Source of the DNA: Mesorhizobium loti CJ3sym
GTDB lineage: Bacteria > Pseudomonadota > Alphaproteobacteria > Rhizobiales > Rhizobiaceae
NCBI RefSeq assembly: GCF_000472785.1
Contig: NZ_AXAL01000026.1
Span: 38,501-102,500, forward strand
Length of the DNA stretch: 64,000 nt
Direction of reading: 5' to 3'
This document shows positions 16,520 to 23,693 of the stretch, in pieces; within the stretch, counting starts at the first letter, position 1; every line of letters begins with the position of its first letter. Under the pieces are notes generated by a model, which was not told the DNA's origin, did not search any database, and saw only the letters and a list, made by a program, of their open reading frames with translations. Position numbers and translations under genes: made by a program.

Positions 16520-17376
16520 GCCGTTGCCAGGCCAACGCCGAAGGTGGTGATGGCCATGCCGACGATCTGCAGCGCGTTGAGCTGTTCGTCGAACAGAGCC
16601 CAGGCGATGATCGCCGTCACTGCCGGCACAAGGTAGAACAACGAGGCGACTTTCGACATCTCGCCGTCGCGGATCATCACCATCAAAAGGAAGATGGCGC
16701 CGAGCGACAGCACCAGCACCAGCCAGGCCATGGCGAAGATCAGTTCGCCGTTGATGATGACGGTGTGCGTTTCGAAGGCAAGCGCGGCCAGGATCATCAC
16801 GGAAGCACCGCCGACATATTGCCACATGGTCGCCGCGACGAGGTCGCCGCCGGAAGCGAACCGCTTCTGCCAGATGGTGCCGGCGCTCATGCCGAGCACC
16901 GAGACCAGCGAGGCGGTTAGCGTCGCCGCCGTTACGCCGCCGCCCAGTGCGCCGAGCTTCGGCCACAGCACGATGACGATGCCAATCAGGCCGATGCCAA
17001 GGCCAAGCCAGTGGCGCGGCAGGATGGCCTCGCCCAGGAACTTGCCGGCAAGCACGGCCGTGATCAGCGGCTGCAGGCCAACGATCAAGGCGGAGAACCC
17101 GGCCGGCATACCCCGGTGGATGGCCCAGAAGACGGCGCCGAGATAGACGCCATGCATGAGCACGCCGGCGCCGGTCGCATGCAGCGCCTCCTCGCGCGTT
17201 GCGCGTTTCGAGCCGAGCACCAGCATCAGCGCAGCCAGCAGGATGGCGGCGATGACGAACCGTGCGGCGAGGAAGGTGAACGGCTCCGCCCACGGCATGG
17301 CGTAGCGCGCGCCGATGAAGCCGGTCGCCCAAAGGACGACGAAAGTGGCGGGGATGAACCGCTTGATGCTGTGCAT
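16489..17376 (-). CDS. EamA/DMT family transporter
   Basis: Drug/metabolite-type inner-membrane transporter of 295 residues with ten hydrophobic segments in two EamA repeats. Repeat 1 begins PATFVVLWATGFIGARYAMP and repeat 2 contains LASVLGM-like and WQYVGGASVMILAAL segments, ending FDEQLNALQIVGMAITTFGV, a common EamA close. Its 3' end overlaps yihY by 31 bases on the opposite strand. The substrate is not predictable; amino-acid or metabolite efflux is typical. Confidence 0.88.
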   Translation of the reverse strand: MHSIKRFIPATFVVLWATGFIGARYAMPWAEPFTFLAARFVIAAILLAALMLVLGSKRATREEALHATGAGVLMHGVYLGAVFWAIHRGMPAGFSALIVGLQPLITAVLAGKFLGEAILPRHWLGLGIGLIGIVIVLWPKLGALGGGVTAATLTASLVSVLGMSAGTIWQKRFASGGDLVAATMWQYVGGASVMILAALAFETHTVIINGELIFAMAWLVLVLSLGAIFLLMVMIRDGEMSKVASLFYLVPAVTAIIAWALFDEQLNALQIVGMAITTFGVGLATAQPTRARASR

Positions 17377-17527
17377 TTTCCGGAAACCGCCGCACTGGAA
17401 AGAGTTGAATGTGGCGCTGCTCTAATCCCGTTCAGCCCGGCGTGCAAAACCAAACGATTGATCCATGCATCACGGGAATTCAACCGGTGGTGCGTCCGGC
17501 AGGCAGCTTTCTTAAGGCTGACAGAGG

Positions 17528-18403
17528 TCAAAGTCCGATCATCAGCCTGATATCGTCCGGCGATGCGCCGGCCTCGCGCAGCGCCGCAAGGCCCGTGTCG
17601 CCAAGGCTCTTCGACAGTTTTCGCCCATCCGGTCCGAGAATGAGCTGATGATGGAAATAGGCCGGTTGTGGGAGCTCCAGAAGCTCCTGGAGCAGGCGCT
17701 GCACGCCGGTGGCGGAAAACAGATCCTGTCCACGCACCACATGGCTGACGCCTTGCAGCGCATCGTCCGTCACGACGGCCAGGTGATAACTGGTCGGGAT
17801 GTCGCGACGCGCCACGATCACGTCGCCCCAGTCCTGCGGTCGGGCTTCGACCGGGCGCGTGGCCGAAAGGGTCTCGTCGGCGAATTCGGTCCATGCGAGA
17901 TCCCCGCCGACAAGCGCAACGGCGGCATCGACATCCAGCCGCCAGGCGAAGGGGGTATTCTCGGCGATGCGCCGCTTGCGCTCCTTGACCGGCAGCGCTT
18001 TGTCGGCCGGGGGATAGAGCGGCACGCCGTCGGGATCGCGTGGCCAGTCACGCCCGCGCTTCTCGCTGTCGGTGATAAAAGCCCTGATGTCGCCACGGCT
18101 CATGAAGGCGGGATAGACCAGTTCCTCGCGGATCAGCCCGTCAAGCACCGCCTCGTACTCGGCAAAATGCTCGGACTGGCGGCGCACCGGCTCTTCCCAG
18201 CCAAGGCCCAGCCATTTGAGATCGGCAAACACGCCGGCCTCCAATTGCGGCGTGCAGCGCGTCGTGTCGATATCCTCGATGCGCAGCAGCAGGCGGCCGC
18301 CCGACGCCCTTGCCAGCCCCTGGTTGAGCAGCGCCGAATAGGCGTGGCCAAGGTGCAGTTCGCCATTGGGGCTGGGCGCGAAGCGGAATGTCAGGAGCGT
18401 CAT
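17528..18403 (-). CDS. gluQ: Glutamyl-Q tRNA(Asp) synthetase
   Basis: Truncated GluRS-like enzyme (291 residues) that glutamylates queuosine at position 34 of tRNA-Asp. It has the class I catalytic core only and no anticodon-binding domain. The HIGH-type motif is FAPSPNGELHLGHAYSAL near the N-terminus and the KMSKS-type motif is GRKLSKSLGD near the C-terminus. The IEDIDTTRCTPQ and YHLAVVTDDALQGVSHVVRG segments are typical. The zinc-binding cysteines found in E. coli GluQ are not seen here: the matching place reads VYPAFMSRGDIRAF. It is divergent from the DNA glycosylase gene. Confidence 0.92.
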   Translation of the reverse strand: MTLLTFRFAPSPNGELHLGHAYSALLNQGLARASGGRLLLRIEDIDTTRCTPQLEAGVFADLKWLGLGWEEPVRRQSEHFAEYEAVLDGLIREELVYPAFMSRGDIRAFITDSEKRGRDWPRDPDGVPLYPPADKALPVKERKRRIAENTPFAWRLDVDAAVALVGGDLAWTEFADETLSATRPVEARPQDWGDVIVARRDIPTSYHLAVVTDDALQGVSHVVRGQDLFSATGVQRLLQELLELPQPAYFHHQLILGPDGRKLSKSLGDTGLAALREAGASPDDIRLMIGL

Positions 18404-18478
18404 GTCTCAAGCGGCAATCGGGTTGTGCTGTGGTTTCGGCGGTTGCTACCTTGCTGCACATTGGCGGACAAGGATACC

Positions 18479-19120
18479 ATGCAGCGCATCGCGACACTGG
18501 ACGATATTGCCCGGGGGCTGGATGCGCTTTGCATCATCGACCCGCGCCTGGAAAAGGTGCGCGGCATGGCCGGCGAGGTGCCGCTGCGGCTCTCAGAGCC
18601 GGGGTTCAGGAGCCTGGCCTCGATCATCGTCTCGCAGCAAGTATCCCGGGCGAGCGCCGATGCGATCTTCGGCCGGCTGACCAGGCTGGTCGATCCGCTG
18701 ACGCCGCAAGCGATCCTGGCCGCCGGCGAGGACATGTTTCGCGAGGCCGGCCTGTCGCGGCCCAAGCAGCGCGGCCTGATCGCGGTCGCCCAGGCGGTGG
18801 CCGACGGCCTCGACCTGCATCACCTCTGTTCGCTTGAGGCTGAGGAGGCGATCACGGCGATGACGGCGGTGTCCGGCATCGGTCCGTGGACGGCGGAAGT
18901 TTACCTCCTGTTTGCCGCGGGGCACCCCGACATTTTTCCGGCGCGCGATGTCGCGCTGCAGAGCGCGGTTGGCCATGCGCTCGGCATCGACCCGCGTCCG
19001 CCGGAGAAAACACTGATCCAGCTCGCCGAATCATGGAGCCCGTGGCGAGGTGTCGCATCGCGGCTTTTCTGGTCCTATTATCGCGAAACCCGGGGCAGGG
19101 ACGCCACACCGCCGGCCTGA
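18479..19120 (+). CDS. DNA-3-methyladenine glycosylase, HhH-GPD (AlkA) type
   Basis: Base-excision repair enzyme of 213 residues that removes alkylated purines. The helix-hairpin-helix is in MTAVSGIGPWTAEVYLLFA, and the catalytic Asp follows in FPARDVALQSA near residue 156. The SIIVSQQVSRASADAIFGRL helix is the usual family segment. I chose the ATG at 18479 after an AAGGA-like site (ACAAGGATACC); the frame is open far upstream but antisense to gluQ. No AlkA N-terminal or Ada domain is fused. It is divergent from gluQ. Confidence 0.9.
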   Translation: MQRIATLDDIARGLDALCIIDPRLEKVRGMAGEVPLRLSEPGFRSLASIIVSQQVSRASADAIFGRLTRLVDPLTPQAILAAGEDMFREAGLSRPKQRGLIAVAQAVADGLDLHHLCSLEAEEAITAMTAVSGIGPWTAEVYLLFAAGHPDIFPARDVALQSAVGHALGIDPRPPEKTLIQLAESWSPWRGVASRLFWSYYRETRGRDATPPA

Positions 19121-19132
19121 ATCCGCAAAAAA

Positions 19133-19153
19133 GCATGAAAATCATGCGTTTTT
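19133..19153 (+). terminator. Terminator-like hairpin after the DNA glycosylase gene
   Basis: GCATG-AAAAT-CATGC is followed by GTTTTTGG and preceded by AAAAAA. The stem is short (5 bp, extended by A-T pairs), and it lies 12 bases after the stop. A weak intrinsic terminator is the likely role. Confidence 0.5.
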
Positions 19154-19248
19154 GGCACTTTGGCCGAACGACAATCCGCTTCACATCCCTGTCATGTCGG
19201 GCTTACAGTATCCGCGCCGATCGGTTCTAGAACGAGGAGGTCAACAAG

Positions 19249-19806
19249 GTGACGGTTGCCGTATCTCCGGATGGGCTTCCAGCGCTGGTGCTGAATGCGG
19301 ATTACCGTCCGCTCAGCTATTACCCCTTGTCGCTCTGGTCCTGGCAGGACGCCATCAAGGCGGTGTTCCTCGACCGGGTGAACATCGTCGCCGAATATGA
19401 GCATGCGGTGTCCTCGCCGACCTTCTCGATGAAACTGCCGAGCGTGGTCAGCCTGAAGGCCTATGTGAAGCCGTCCAGGCATCCGGCCTTTACCCGCTTC
19501 AATGTCTTCCTGCGCGATCGCTTCCAGTGCCAGTATTGCGGCACGCCGGAGGATCTGACCTTCGACCACGTCATTCCCCGCCATCGCGGCGGTGCCACGA
19601 CCTGGGAGAATGTCGTCGCCGCCTGTTCGCCCTGCAATCTCAGGAAGGGCGGCATGATGCCGGCGCACGCCAAGATGTTTCCGCTGCAGAAGCCTTACCA
19701 GCCGACGGTGCATGATCTGCACAACAATGGCCGGCTGTTCCCGCCGAACCATCTGCATGAAAGCTGGATGGATTATCTTTACTGGGATGTCGAACTGGAA
19801 CCTTGA
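19249..19806 (+). CDS. HNH endonuclease family protein
   Basis: A 185-residue protein starting at GTG with a strong GAGGAGG ribosome-binding site. The C-terminal half is an HNH nuclease domain: RDRFQCQYCGTPEDLTFDHV gives the first zinc cysteines and the catalytic His, then PRHRGGATTWENVVAAC and CSPCNLRKGG give the second pair. The N-terminal part (LVLNADYRPLSYYPLSLWSW) is characteristic of the widely conserved chromosomal HNH protein, found in most alphaproteobacteria and not tied to mobile elements. The role is probably in DNA repair or maintenance, but unproven. Confidence 0.9.
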   Translation: MTVAVSPDGLPALVLNADYRPLSYYPLSLWSWQDAIKAVFLDRVNIVAEYEHAVSSPTFSMKLPSVVSLKAYVKPSRHPAFTRFNVFLRDRFQCQYCGTPEDLTFDHVIPRHRGGATTWENVVAACSPCNLRKGGMMPAHAKMFPLQKPYQPTVHDLHNNGRLFPPNHLHESWMDYLYWDVELEP

Positions 19807-19937
19807 GATCGTTCGAGAATTGGCCGTCTGGAGCAATTGTCTGCGCTTCCGATGCTCACGGACCAGATGTCCGCTCCGCTTCGGTTCTCGACAATCACTC
19901 CATAAGACTCAGCCTGCCGAATTCTTTGAACGATCTC
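19805..19937. repeat. Long imperfect palindrome between HNH and dsbB
   Basis: The end GAGATCGTTC-GA-GAATT (19805 on) is mirrored by AATTC-TTT-GAACGATCTC (19920-19937). Inside, TGGAGCAATTGTC is mirrored by GACAATCACTCCA, and the centre has GCTCACGGAC...GTCCGCTCCGC. The whole 133-bp unit is therefore one imperfect inverted repeat. It fills the spacer between two convergent genes and overlaps the stop of the HNH gene. Confidence 0.7.
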
Positions 19938-19959
19938 GCGTCGGCGCTTTCGCGCTAGG

Positions 19960-20478
19960 TCAGTCGCGCGACAGCGCACCGCGGAAGGCGACGGCGGCGA
20001 GGATCAGGCTGGCGATGGCGTTCCAGCCGGCCAAAGACAGGCCCAGGATGCGCAGTGCGGCCTTGTCGCAGGAGGGCGGCACGAATTTGTCGAGCGCGTC
20101 GAGCACGCCCTTGCCGCCGGTGTCGACCGGCCCGGCGCCTGCCGTACAATCGGTCGGGCCGGCCCACCACTGCCACTCGACGCCGGAGTGGTAGACGCCG
20201 AGATAGAGGCCGTAGAGCATCAGCACGCCGCCGATGCCCAGCAGGCCGCGCGTCAGCCAGGCCGGCGCGCGTAGCATCGATGCAATCGCCGCCAGCACCA
20301 TCAACGGCACGCCGACGTAATAGGGGGTGCGCTGCTCCAGGCAGAGATGGCAAGGGATGTAGCCGCCGATGTGCTCGAAGCCGAGGGCCGAGCCGACGGT
20401 AGCGGCCATGGCGACCGCGAGAAACAAGGCCATGCGCGTGCGCTGGCGTCCGGTATCGGCATTCATGGTCGCTGTCAT
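19960..20478 (-). CDS. dsbB: Disulfide bond formation protein B
   Basis: Inner-membrane quinone reductase that reoxidises the periplasmic thiol oxidase DsbA; about 172 residues with four helices. The first redox pair is CHLC (about residues 43-46) in GGYIPCHLCLEQRTPYYVG, just before helix 2. The second periplasmic loop has Cys in GPTDCTAGAG and VPPSCDKAALRI. I placed the start at ATG 20478; in-frame ATGs at 20523 and 20562 are possible, but the upstream one falls inside a palindromic repeat. No dsbA is seen nearby. Confidence 0.88.
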   Translation of the reverse strand: MTATMNADTGRQRTRMALFLAVAMAATVGSALGFEHIGGYIPCHLCLEQRTPYYVGVPLMVLAAIASMLRAPAWLTRGLLGIGGVLMLYGLYLGVYHSGVEWQWWAGPTDCTAGAGPVDTGGKGVLDALDKFVPPSCDKAALRILGLSLAGWNAIASLILAAVAFRGALSRD

Positions 20479-20518
20479 GGTTCTTTCGTCCGTTGTGTAC
20501 GCCGCCCGTTCGCCCTTA

Positions 20519-20566
20519 TCCATGTCGTTGTCCCAAAACCGCAGGACACTCTTGGGCGACATGGAC
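20519..20566. repeat. Palindromic ATGTCG/CGACAT intergenic repeat, copy 1
   Basis: The arms CCATGTCGTTGTCCCAAAA and CTTGGGCGACATGG form an imperfect inverted repeat. It matches the copies at 21161-21212 and 58874-58921 in sequence and length. It sits between dsbB and the YqaA gene and ends exactly at the YqaA stop codon. Confidence 0.75.
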
Positions 20567-21150
20567 TAGAGCGCGTATTTGATCAGGATATAGAGCAAAA
20601 TCAGGGCAGCCGCGCCGGCGCCGACAATCAATCCCAGGCGCTTCTCGATGAACTCCTTGATCGACTCACCATAGCGGCGCAGCAGCCAGGCAAGCAGCAG
20701 GAAACGAGCGCCTCGCGCCAAGATGGCCGAGACGATGAAGACAAAAAGATTTATGTGAAGCGCCCCGGCCAGAATAGTGACCACCTTGATCGGCGGCAGG
20801 TGCGCAACGCCGGACGTGACAAGCAGCACCAGCATTAGCCCGGTGCCGGACGACTGCCACTGCTCGAAGGCGGCAAGGCCGCCGAAGTGCTCCAGGATCG
20901 GCCGTGCTATCGTGTCGTAGGCATAGTAGCCGATCAGCCACCCGGCAATGCCACCCAGCACGGACGCAACTGTGGCGGTCAGCGCGTAGCGATAGGCGCG
21001 TTCGGGCCGTGCCAGCGCCATGGGCAGGAACAGTACGTCCGCCGGAATGAAGAACACCGAGCTCTCGACGAAGGCGATGAAAGCCAGCCACCATTCGGCG
21101 GATTTGCGCGCCGCCAGCGACAGGGTCCAATCGTACAATCCGCGAAGCAT
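20566..21150 (-). CDS. YqaA family (DedA-like/SNARE-associated) membrane protein
   Basis: Inner-membrane protein of 194 residues in the DedA/VTT superfamily (YqaA branch). The N-terminal half contains AFVESSVFFIPADVLFLPMA with the family acidic residue. The middle has GGIAGWLIGYYAYDTIARPI, and a re-entrant-type segment GVAHLPPIKVVTILAGALH, followed by the Arg of ARGARFLLLAWLLRRYGE. The start at ATG 21150 has AGGAGA 5 bases upstream; the longer open frame has no support. Members are linked to lipid scrambling and membrane homeostasis; the substrate is not known here. Confidence 0.9.
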   Translation of the reverse strand: MLRGLYDWTLSLAARKSAEWWLAFIAFVESSVFFIPADVLFLPMALARPERAYRYALTATVASVLGGIAGWLIGYYAYDTIARPILEHFGGLAAFEQWQSSGTGLMLVLLVTSGVAHLPPIKVVTILAGALHINLFVFIVSAILARGARFLLLAWLLRRYGESIKEFIEKRLGLIVGAGAAALILLYILIKYAL

Positions 21151-21160
21151 CGGCTCTCCT

Positions 21161-21212
21161 AATGCATGTCGCCCAAACACGCGCAGATGCCTGGGACAAA
21201 GGCGTGGATGAA
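21161..21212. repeat. Palindromic ATGTCG/CGACAT intergenic repeat, degenerate copy 2
   Basis: AATGCATGTCGCCCAAACAC is followed by GCAGATGCC-TGGGACAA and GGCGTGGAT. This matches the consensus of the copy at 58874-58921, but the right arm has several changes. It lies 10 bases before the YqaA start codon on the opposite side from copy 1, so the YqaA gene is bracketed by two copies. Confidence 0.55.
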
Positions 21213-21369
21213 AACAAGACCCAAAGCGTGCGCGGCCATCCATTCCGACGCGCCACGCTCCATGCGCCGCCTGTCTAGAAAGATTTTCCGCGCTGCACAA
21301 TGGCAGCAGTGCCATGAAATCAAAAGGCGAAGATTGGTCGCATCCAGGCGCTGCCGGAGAATTGGCCAG

Positions 21370-21397
21370 TTGACGAACAGGCCTCCGACCGTATAGT
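21370..21397 (+). promoter_or_regulatory. Promoter of tRNA-Leu
   Basis: TTGACG (21370-21375) and TATAGT (21392-21397) are separated by 16 bases. Transcription would start near 21404, about 20 bases before the mature tRNA. Confidence 0.65.
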
Positions 21398-21425
21398 CCG
21401 CGCCCATCCAGGCCGCCCGGCCTGA

Positions 21426-21510
21426 GCCCCTATGGCGGAATTGGTAGACGCGCTCGACTCAAAATCGAGTTCCGCAAGGAGTGCTGGTTCGATCCCGGCT
21501 AGGGGCACCA
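21426..21510 (+). tRNA. tRNA-Leu (CAA)
   Basis: An 85-base tRNA including an encoded CCA. The acceptor arms GCCCCTA and TAGGGGC pair perfectly. The anticodon arm is CTCGA-CTCAAAA-TCGAG with anticodon CAA, reading UUG. A long variable arm and a GGTTCGATCC T-loop are present, as expected for a leucine tRNA. Its 3' end is partly repeated at 22549-22590, marking it as an old integration site. Confidence 0.95.
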
Positions 21511-21565
21511 CTGACCGCTGACAAGCCCAGTAATTGCAAGGCTTTCAAGGGCTTAGACGTCCCCC

Positions 21566-21590
21566 GAGGTACATCGTTGTGGTACATCAG
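21566..21590 (+). repeat. GAGGTACATC repeats near integrase remnant
   Basis: GAGGTACATCG (21566-21576) and GGTACATCAG (21581-21590) are near-direct repeats just upstream of the integrase remnant. The first recurs exactly at 22469-22479, near the far end of the element. Integrase arm-type binding sites are a reasonable guess. Confidence 0.4.
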
Positions 21591-21601
21591 GGGGGCCAAC
21601 A

Positions 21602-21832
21602 ATGAGCAGCGTGATCGTGGACTACTGGCAAGAGCGCAAGAACAAGAAGCTGGGAAGCTCCAGTTACCGCTACAGACGCGTCGTTGAACGTGAGCTGCGA
21701 TCAACCTTAGGTAAGGGCGAGATCACCATTGCCTTGGGAAATGCCAAGGGTGACGCGCTCGTGAAATACCGTCAGGTGCATCGCGAGGTCGAGCAGACGG
21801 CTGCGCTCAGTCGCGTCGAGTGGTGCGGCTAA
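21602..21832 (+). pseudogene. Truncated tyrosine-recombinase (integrase) remnant
   Basis: The 76-codon frame has the N-terminal pattern of phage-type integrases of alphaproteobacteria: SSSYRYRRVVERELRSTLGK then GEITIALGNAKGDALVKYRQ. This resembles the usual 'YYFRRRVPxDLRxxLGKxEIxxSLGT' opening of that family. The core-binding and catalytic domains (R-H-R-Y) are absent, and the frame ends soon after RVEWCG. Position fits: it begins 92 bases after tRNA-Leu in the same direction, as integrases usually sit. The call rests on a short stretch and is moderately sure. Confidence 0.6.
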
Positions 21833-22045
21833 GGCTTCACCAATGATGAGGTCGGACGTGGCGGGCGCACCGCTTGTATCAAGCGCAACGTTCGTTGAGG
21901 CGAGATAGGCGGGTTGCCGTTTCCCGCTCAGTAGAGGCTGCGCTGGTGGCGCTGAGGTTTCGCCGCGACCATCTAAGGGTCAAAACTCAATTAGCTGGTT
22001 GCCGCAAACGGCCGAGATGGATGGAGAGCGACCTTCTGCTGCTCA
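21833..22045. other. Non-coding tail of the decayed element
   Basis: Between the integrase remnant and the small membrane gene I see no credible gene. Short open frames here (such as 21874-22119) lack ribosome-binding sites and family resemblance. It is probably decayed DNA of the former element. Confidence 0.4.
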
Positions 22046-22342
22046 TCACTTCAACATGGAGCGCAACGTCAGAAACATTCCGTATAAACTTATGCCGAGG
22101 GCCATCGGAAGAAGCGTGACCAGCAAGCTTGTTTCGATCGTCCACAGGGATTGGCGCTTCCACTCACTAAACCCCTTCCAAAGCATGAATGCCAAAAGGA
22201 CTGTAAGGAAAACGCACATAACAAACATCGCGATGAAGATGCTCTTCGGATACACCGGCTGCAACAGAATGCCCACTATGCCGATTGCGAGGTTGGCAGC
22301 GATGAGCGCCTTATAGCGACCTGGAAGCCTATGCTCGGTCAT
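22046..22342 (-). CDS. Small membrane protein of unknown function in element remnant
   Basis: A 98-residue protein with three hydrophobic segments (ALIAANLAIGIVGILL, SIFIAMFVMCVFLTVLLAFML and LLVTLLPMALGISLYGMFL). I chose ATG 22342 (MTEHRLPGRYK), which has a GGGGGT purine-rich site 8 bases upstream. I do not recognise a family. It lies between the integrase remnant and the duplicated tRNA end, so it is likely cargo of the former element. Base composition is lower in GC than its neighbours. Confidence 0.55.
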   Translation of the reverse strand: MTEHRLPGRYKALIAANLAIGIVGILLQPVYPKSIFIAMFVMCVFLTVLLAFMLWKGFSEWKRQSLWTIETSLLVTLLPMALGISLYGMFLTLRSMLK

Positions 22343-22424
22343 ATCGATACCCCCGATAGCCACCAACCCATGCAGCGCCTATTCATTCCATTCTCCACGG
22401 CTAACACGCTTTGGTTGCGCCAGA

Positions 22425-22442
22425 GTTAAGCGGCCGCTTAAC
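22425..22442. repeat. 18-bp perfect palindrome in the element remnant
   Basis: GTTAAGCGGCCGCTTAAC reads identically on both strands. It is about 80 bases upstream of the small membrane gene and 27 bases before the GAGGTACATCG repeat. An operator or recombination-related site is possible; nothing in the sequence decides. Confidence 0.5.
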
Positions 22443-22548
22443 CCGAGATACAGCGCCTGATACCCACTGAGGTACATCGAGACTACAGGCCTTCAGGGGC
22501 GATAAGCCGGTAAGGTCTTGTTATTGCTGAGAGATTGTTCGGTCTAGA

Positions 22549-22590
22549 TGCTGGTTCGATCCAGCCCCAGTACCCCGTCTAGGGGCACCA
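22549..22590 (+). repeat. Degenerate attachment-site copy (tRNA-Leu 3' end)
   Basis: TGCTGGTTCGATCC (22549-22562) and CTAGGGGCACCA (22579-22590) are exact matches to the T-arm and the acceptor/CCA end of tRNA-Leu (21426-21510). In the tRNA these blocks are 3 bases apart; here they are 16 bases apart. It marks the distal end (att) of a ~1.1-kb remnant that starts at the tRNA. Confidence 0.7.
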
Positions 22591-22774
22591 TCCTATTTCT
22601 CTACAACCCGCTACCCGACAGTGGCGGGCGCGCTTGCTTCCAGAGCGATGCAACCATAGACCGTGGCCGTCGACCTTTGCCCGGGCCGCCTGCTTGCGTA
22701 GTTTGGCCTGCGGCGATACTCCTAGAGGCCAACATCAAACGGCACGATTGCCGAGTTTCCGGCCACTTTGCGTG

Positions 22775-23566
22775 ATGGAAATACTCTACGGGCTTGGGTT
22801 TTTGATGCTGTTCAGCTTAAGCGCGGTCAGCGGGGTGGCCTTGCGCGCGCGACTGCACGAAGCGCACTTCTCGAAGGATAATATGGATGCGGTGAGCTTG
22901 GGTACAGGTCTCCTCGTCACCTTCGCCGCCCTGGTTCTCAGTCTGCAGTTGTCTTCGGCGAGATCGGCTTTCGATGTCGCCAACCACGACCGTTCTCTTT
23001 ACGCCGCCAAACTGGCACGCCTGGACGAGTGCCTTCGAAATCTTGGCCCCGAGATGGGAGCGACGAGAGAACGTCTTCGCCAATATACCGCTGCCGTTAT
23101 AGCGAGTACGTGGCCGCACGAGATTGCGCCCGTCGTCGACGGCATGCCGGATGTTCGGCACATGGCCGTGAGTGGCGAAGATGCGACCCTAAAGACCCTA
23201 ATGAACGAGGTCGGAGTATCGATCGACTCCGTGGCGCCGGCAAATACCGCGCATGTAAACATGGCTGCCAGGTGCCGATTGAATTTCACAATGGTTGAGG
23301 AGAGCCGTTGGCGGGTCATTGAAGATGCGGATCGTGGCGCCAGCAATTCTTACACTGGCATAGTCGGCTTCTGGCTGGCGCTCGTGTTCTTCAGCTTTGG
23401 GCTTCAAGTTCCACGGCGCACGCTGAGTGTCATGGCCTTGGCAATCTCGGTCGTGGCTGTCGCCAGCGTGATGTTCGTCATTGTCGATTTGAATTTTCCC
23501 TACGGAGGCATATTCGGCATCGGAAGTTCAGCCATGCGCGATGCCTTGGCTGATATGAGCCGATAG
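22775..23566 (+). CDS. DUF4239-like membrane protein
   Basis: A 263-residue protein with two N-terminal helices (LYGLGFLMLFSLSAVSGVAL and LGTGLLVTFAALVLSLQLSS), a long soluble middle of about 140 residues and two C-terminal helices (GIVGFWLALVFFSFGLQV and MALAISVVAVASVMFVIVDL). The order 'GLLVTFAALVLSL...ARSAFD...LARLDECLRNLGPE' and the end NFPYGGIF fit the DUF4239 (bestrophin-like) family. It starts at ATG 22775 (MEILYGLGF). It is just outside the tRNA-linked remnant. Function is unknown in the family. Confidence 0.75.
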   Translation: MEILYGLGFLMLFSLSAVSGVALRARLHEAHFSKDNMDAVSLGTGLLVTFAALVLSLQLSSARSAFDVANHDRSLYAAKLARLDECLRNLGPEMGATRERLRQYTAAVIASTWPHEIAPVVDGMPDVRHMAVSGEDATLKTLMNEVGVSIDSVAPANTAHVNMAARCRLNFTMVEESRWRVIEDADRGASNSYTGIVGFWLALVFFSFGLQVPRRTLSVMALAISVVAVASVMFVIVDLNFPYGGIFGIGSSAMRDALADMSR

Positions 23567-23609
23567 GCTGTGACTGGCGTTCGCGAGGCGATGCGTTCGC
23601 AAGGCTGGG

Positions 23610-23644
23610 TTCTCTCGGCTCCAGCCTGATCAGAGCCGAGAGAA
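23610..23644. terminator. Bidirectional hairpin between convergent genes
   Basis: TTCTCTCGGCTC (23610-23621) and GAGCCGAGAGAA (23633-23644) form a perfect 12-bp stem with an 11-base loop, between the DUF4239-like gene and the outer-membrane protein gene. The T-run is short (TTT), but the position fits a shared terminator. Confidence 0.7.
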
Positions 23645-23693
23645 TTTGGATGAAGCCGGCACTATGGCGTCAGCTTGCTTTTGCTGAATCCGC

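Noticed and set aside
22549..22590. Second tRNA-Leu gene
   Set aside because: Only the T-arm and acceptor end are present, with 13 extra bases between them, and no anticodon arm. It is an attachment-site copy.
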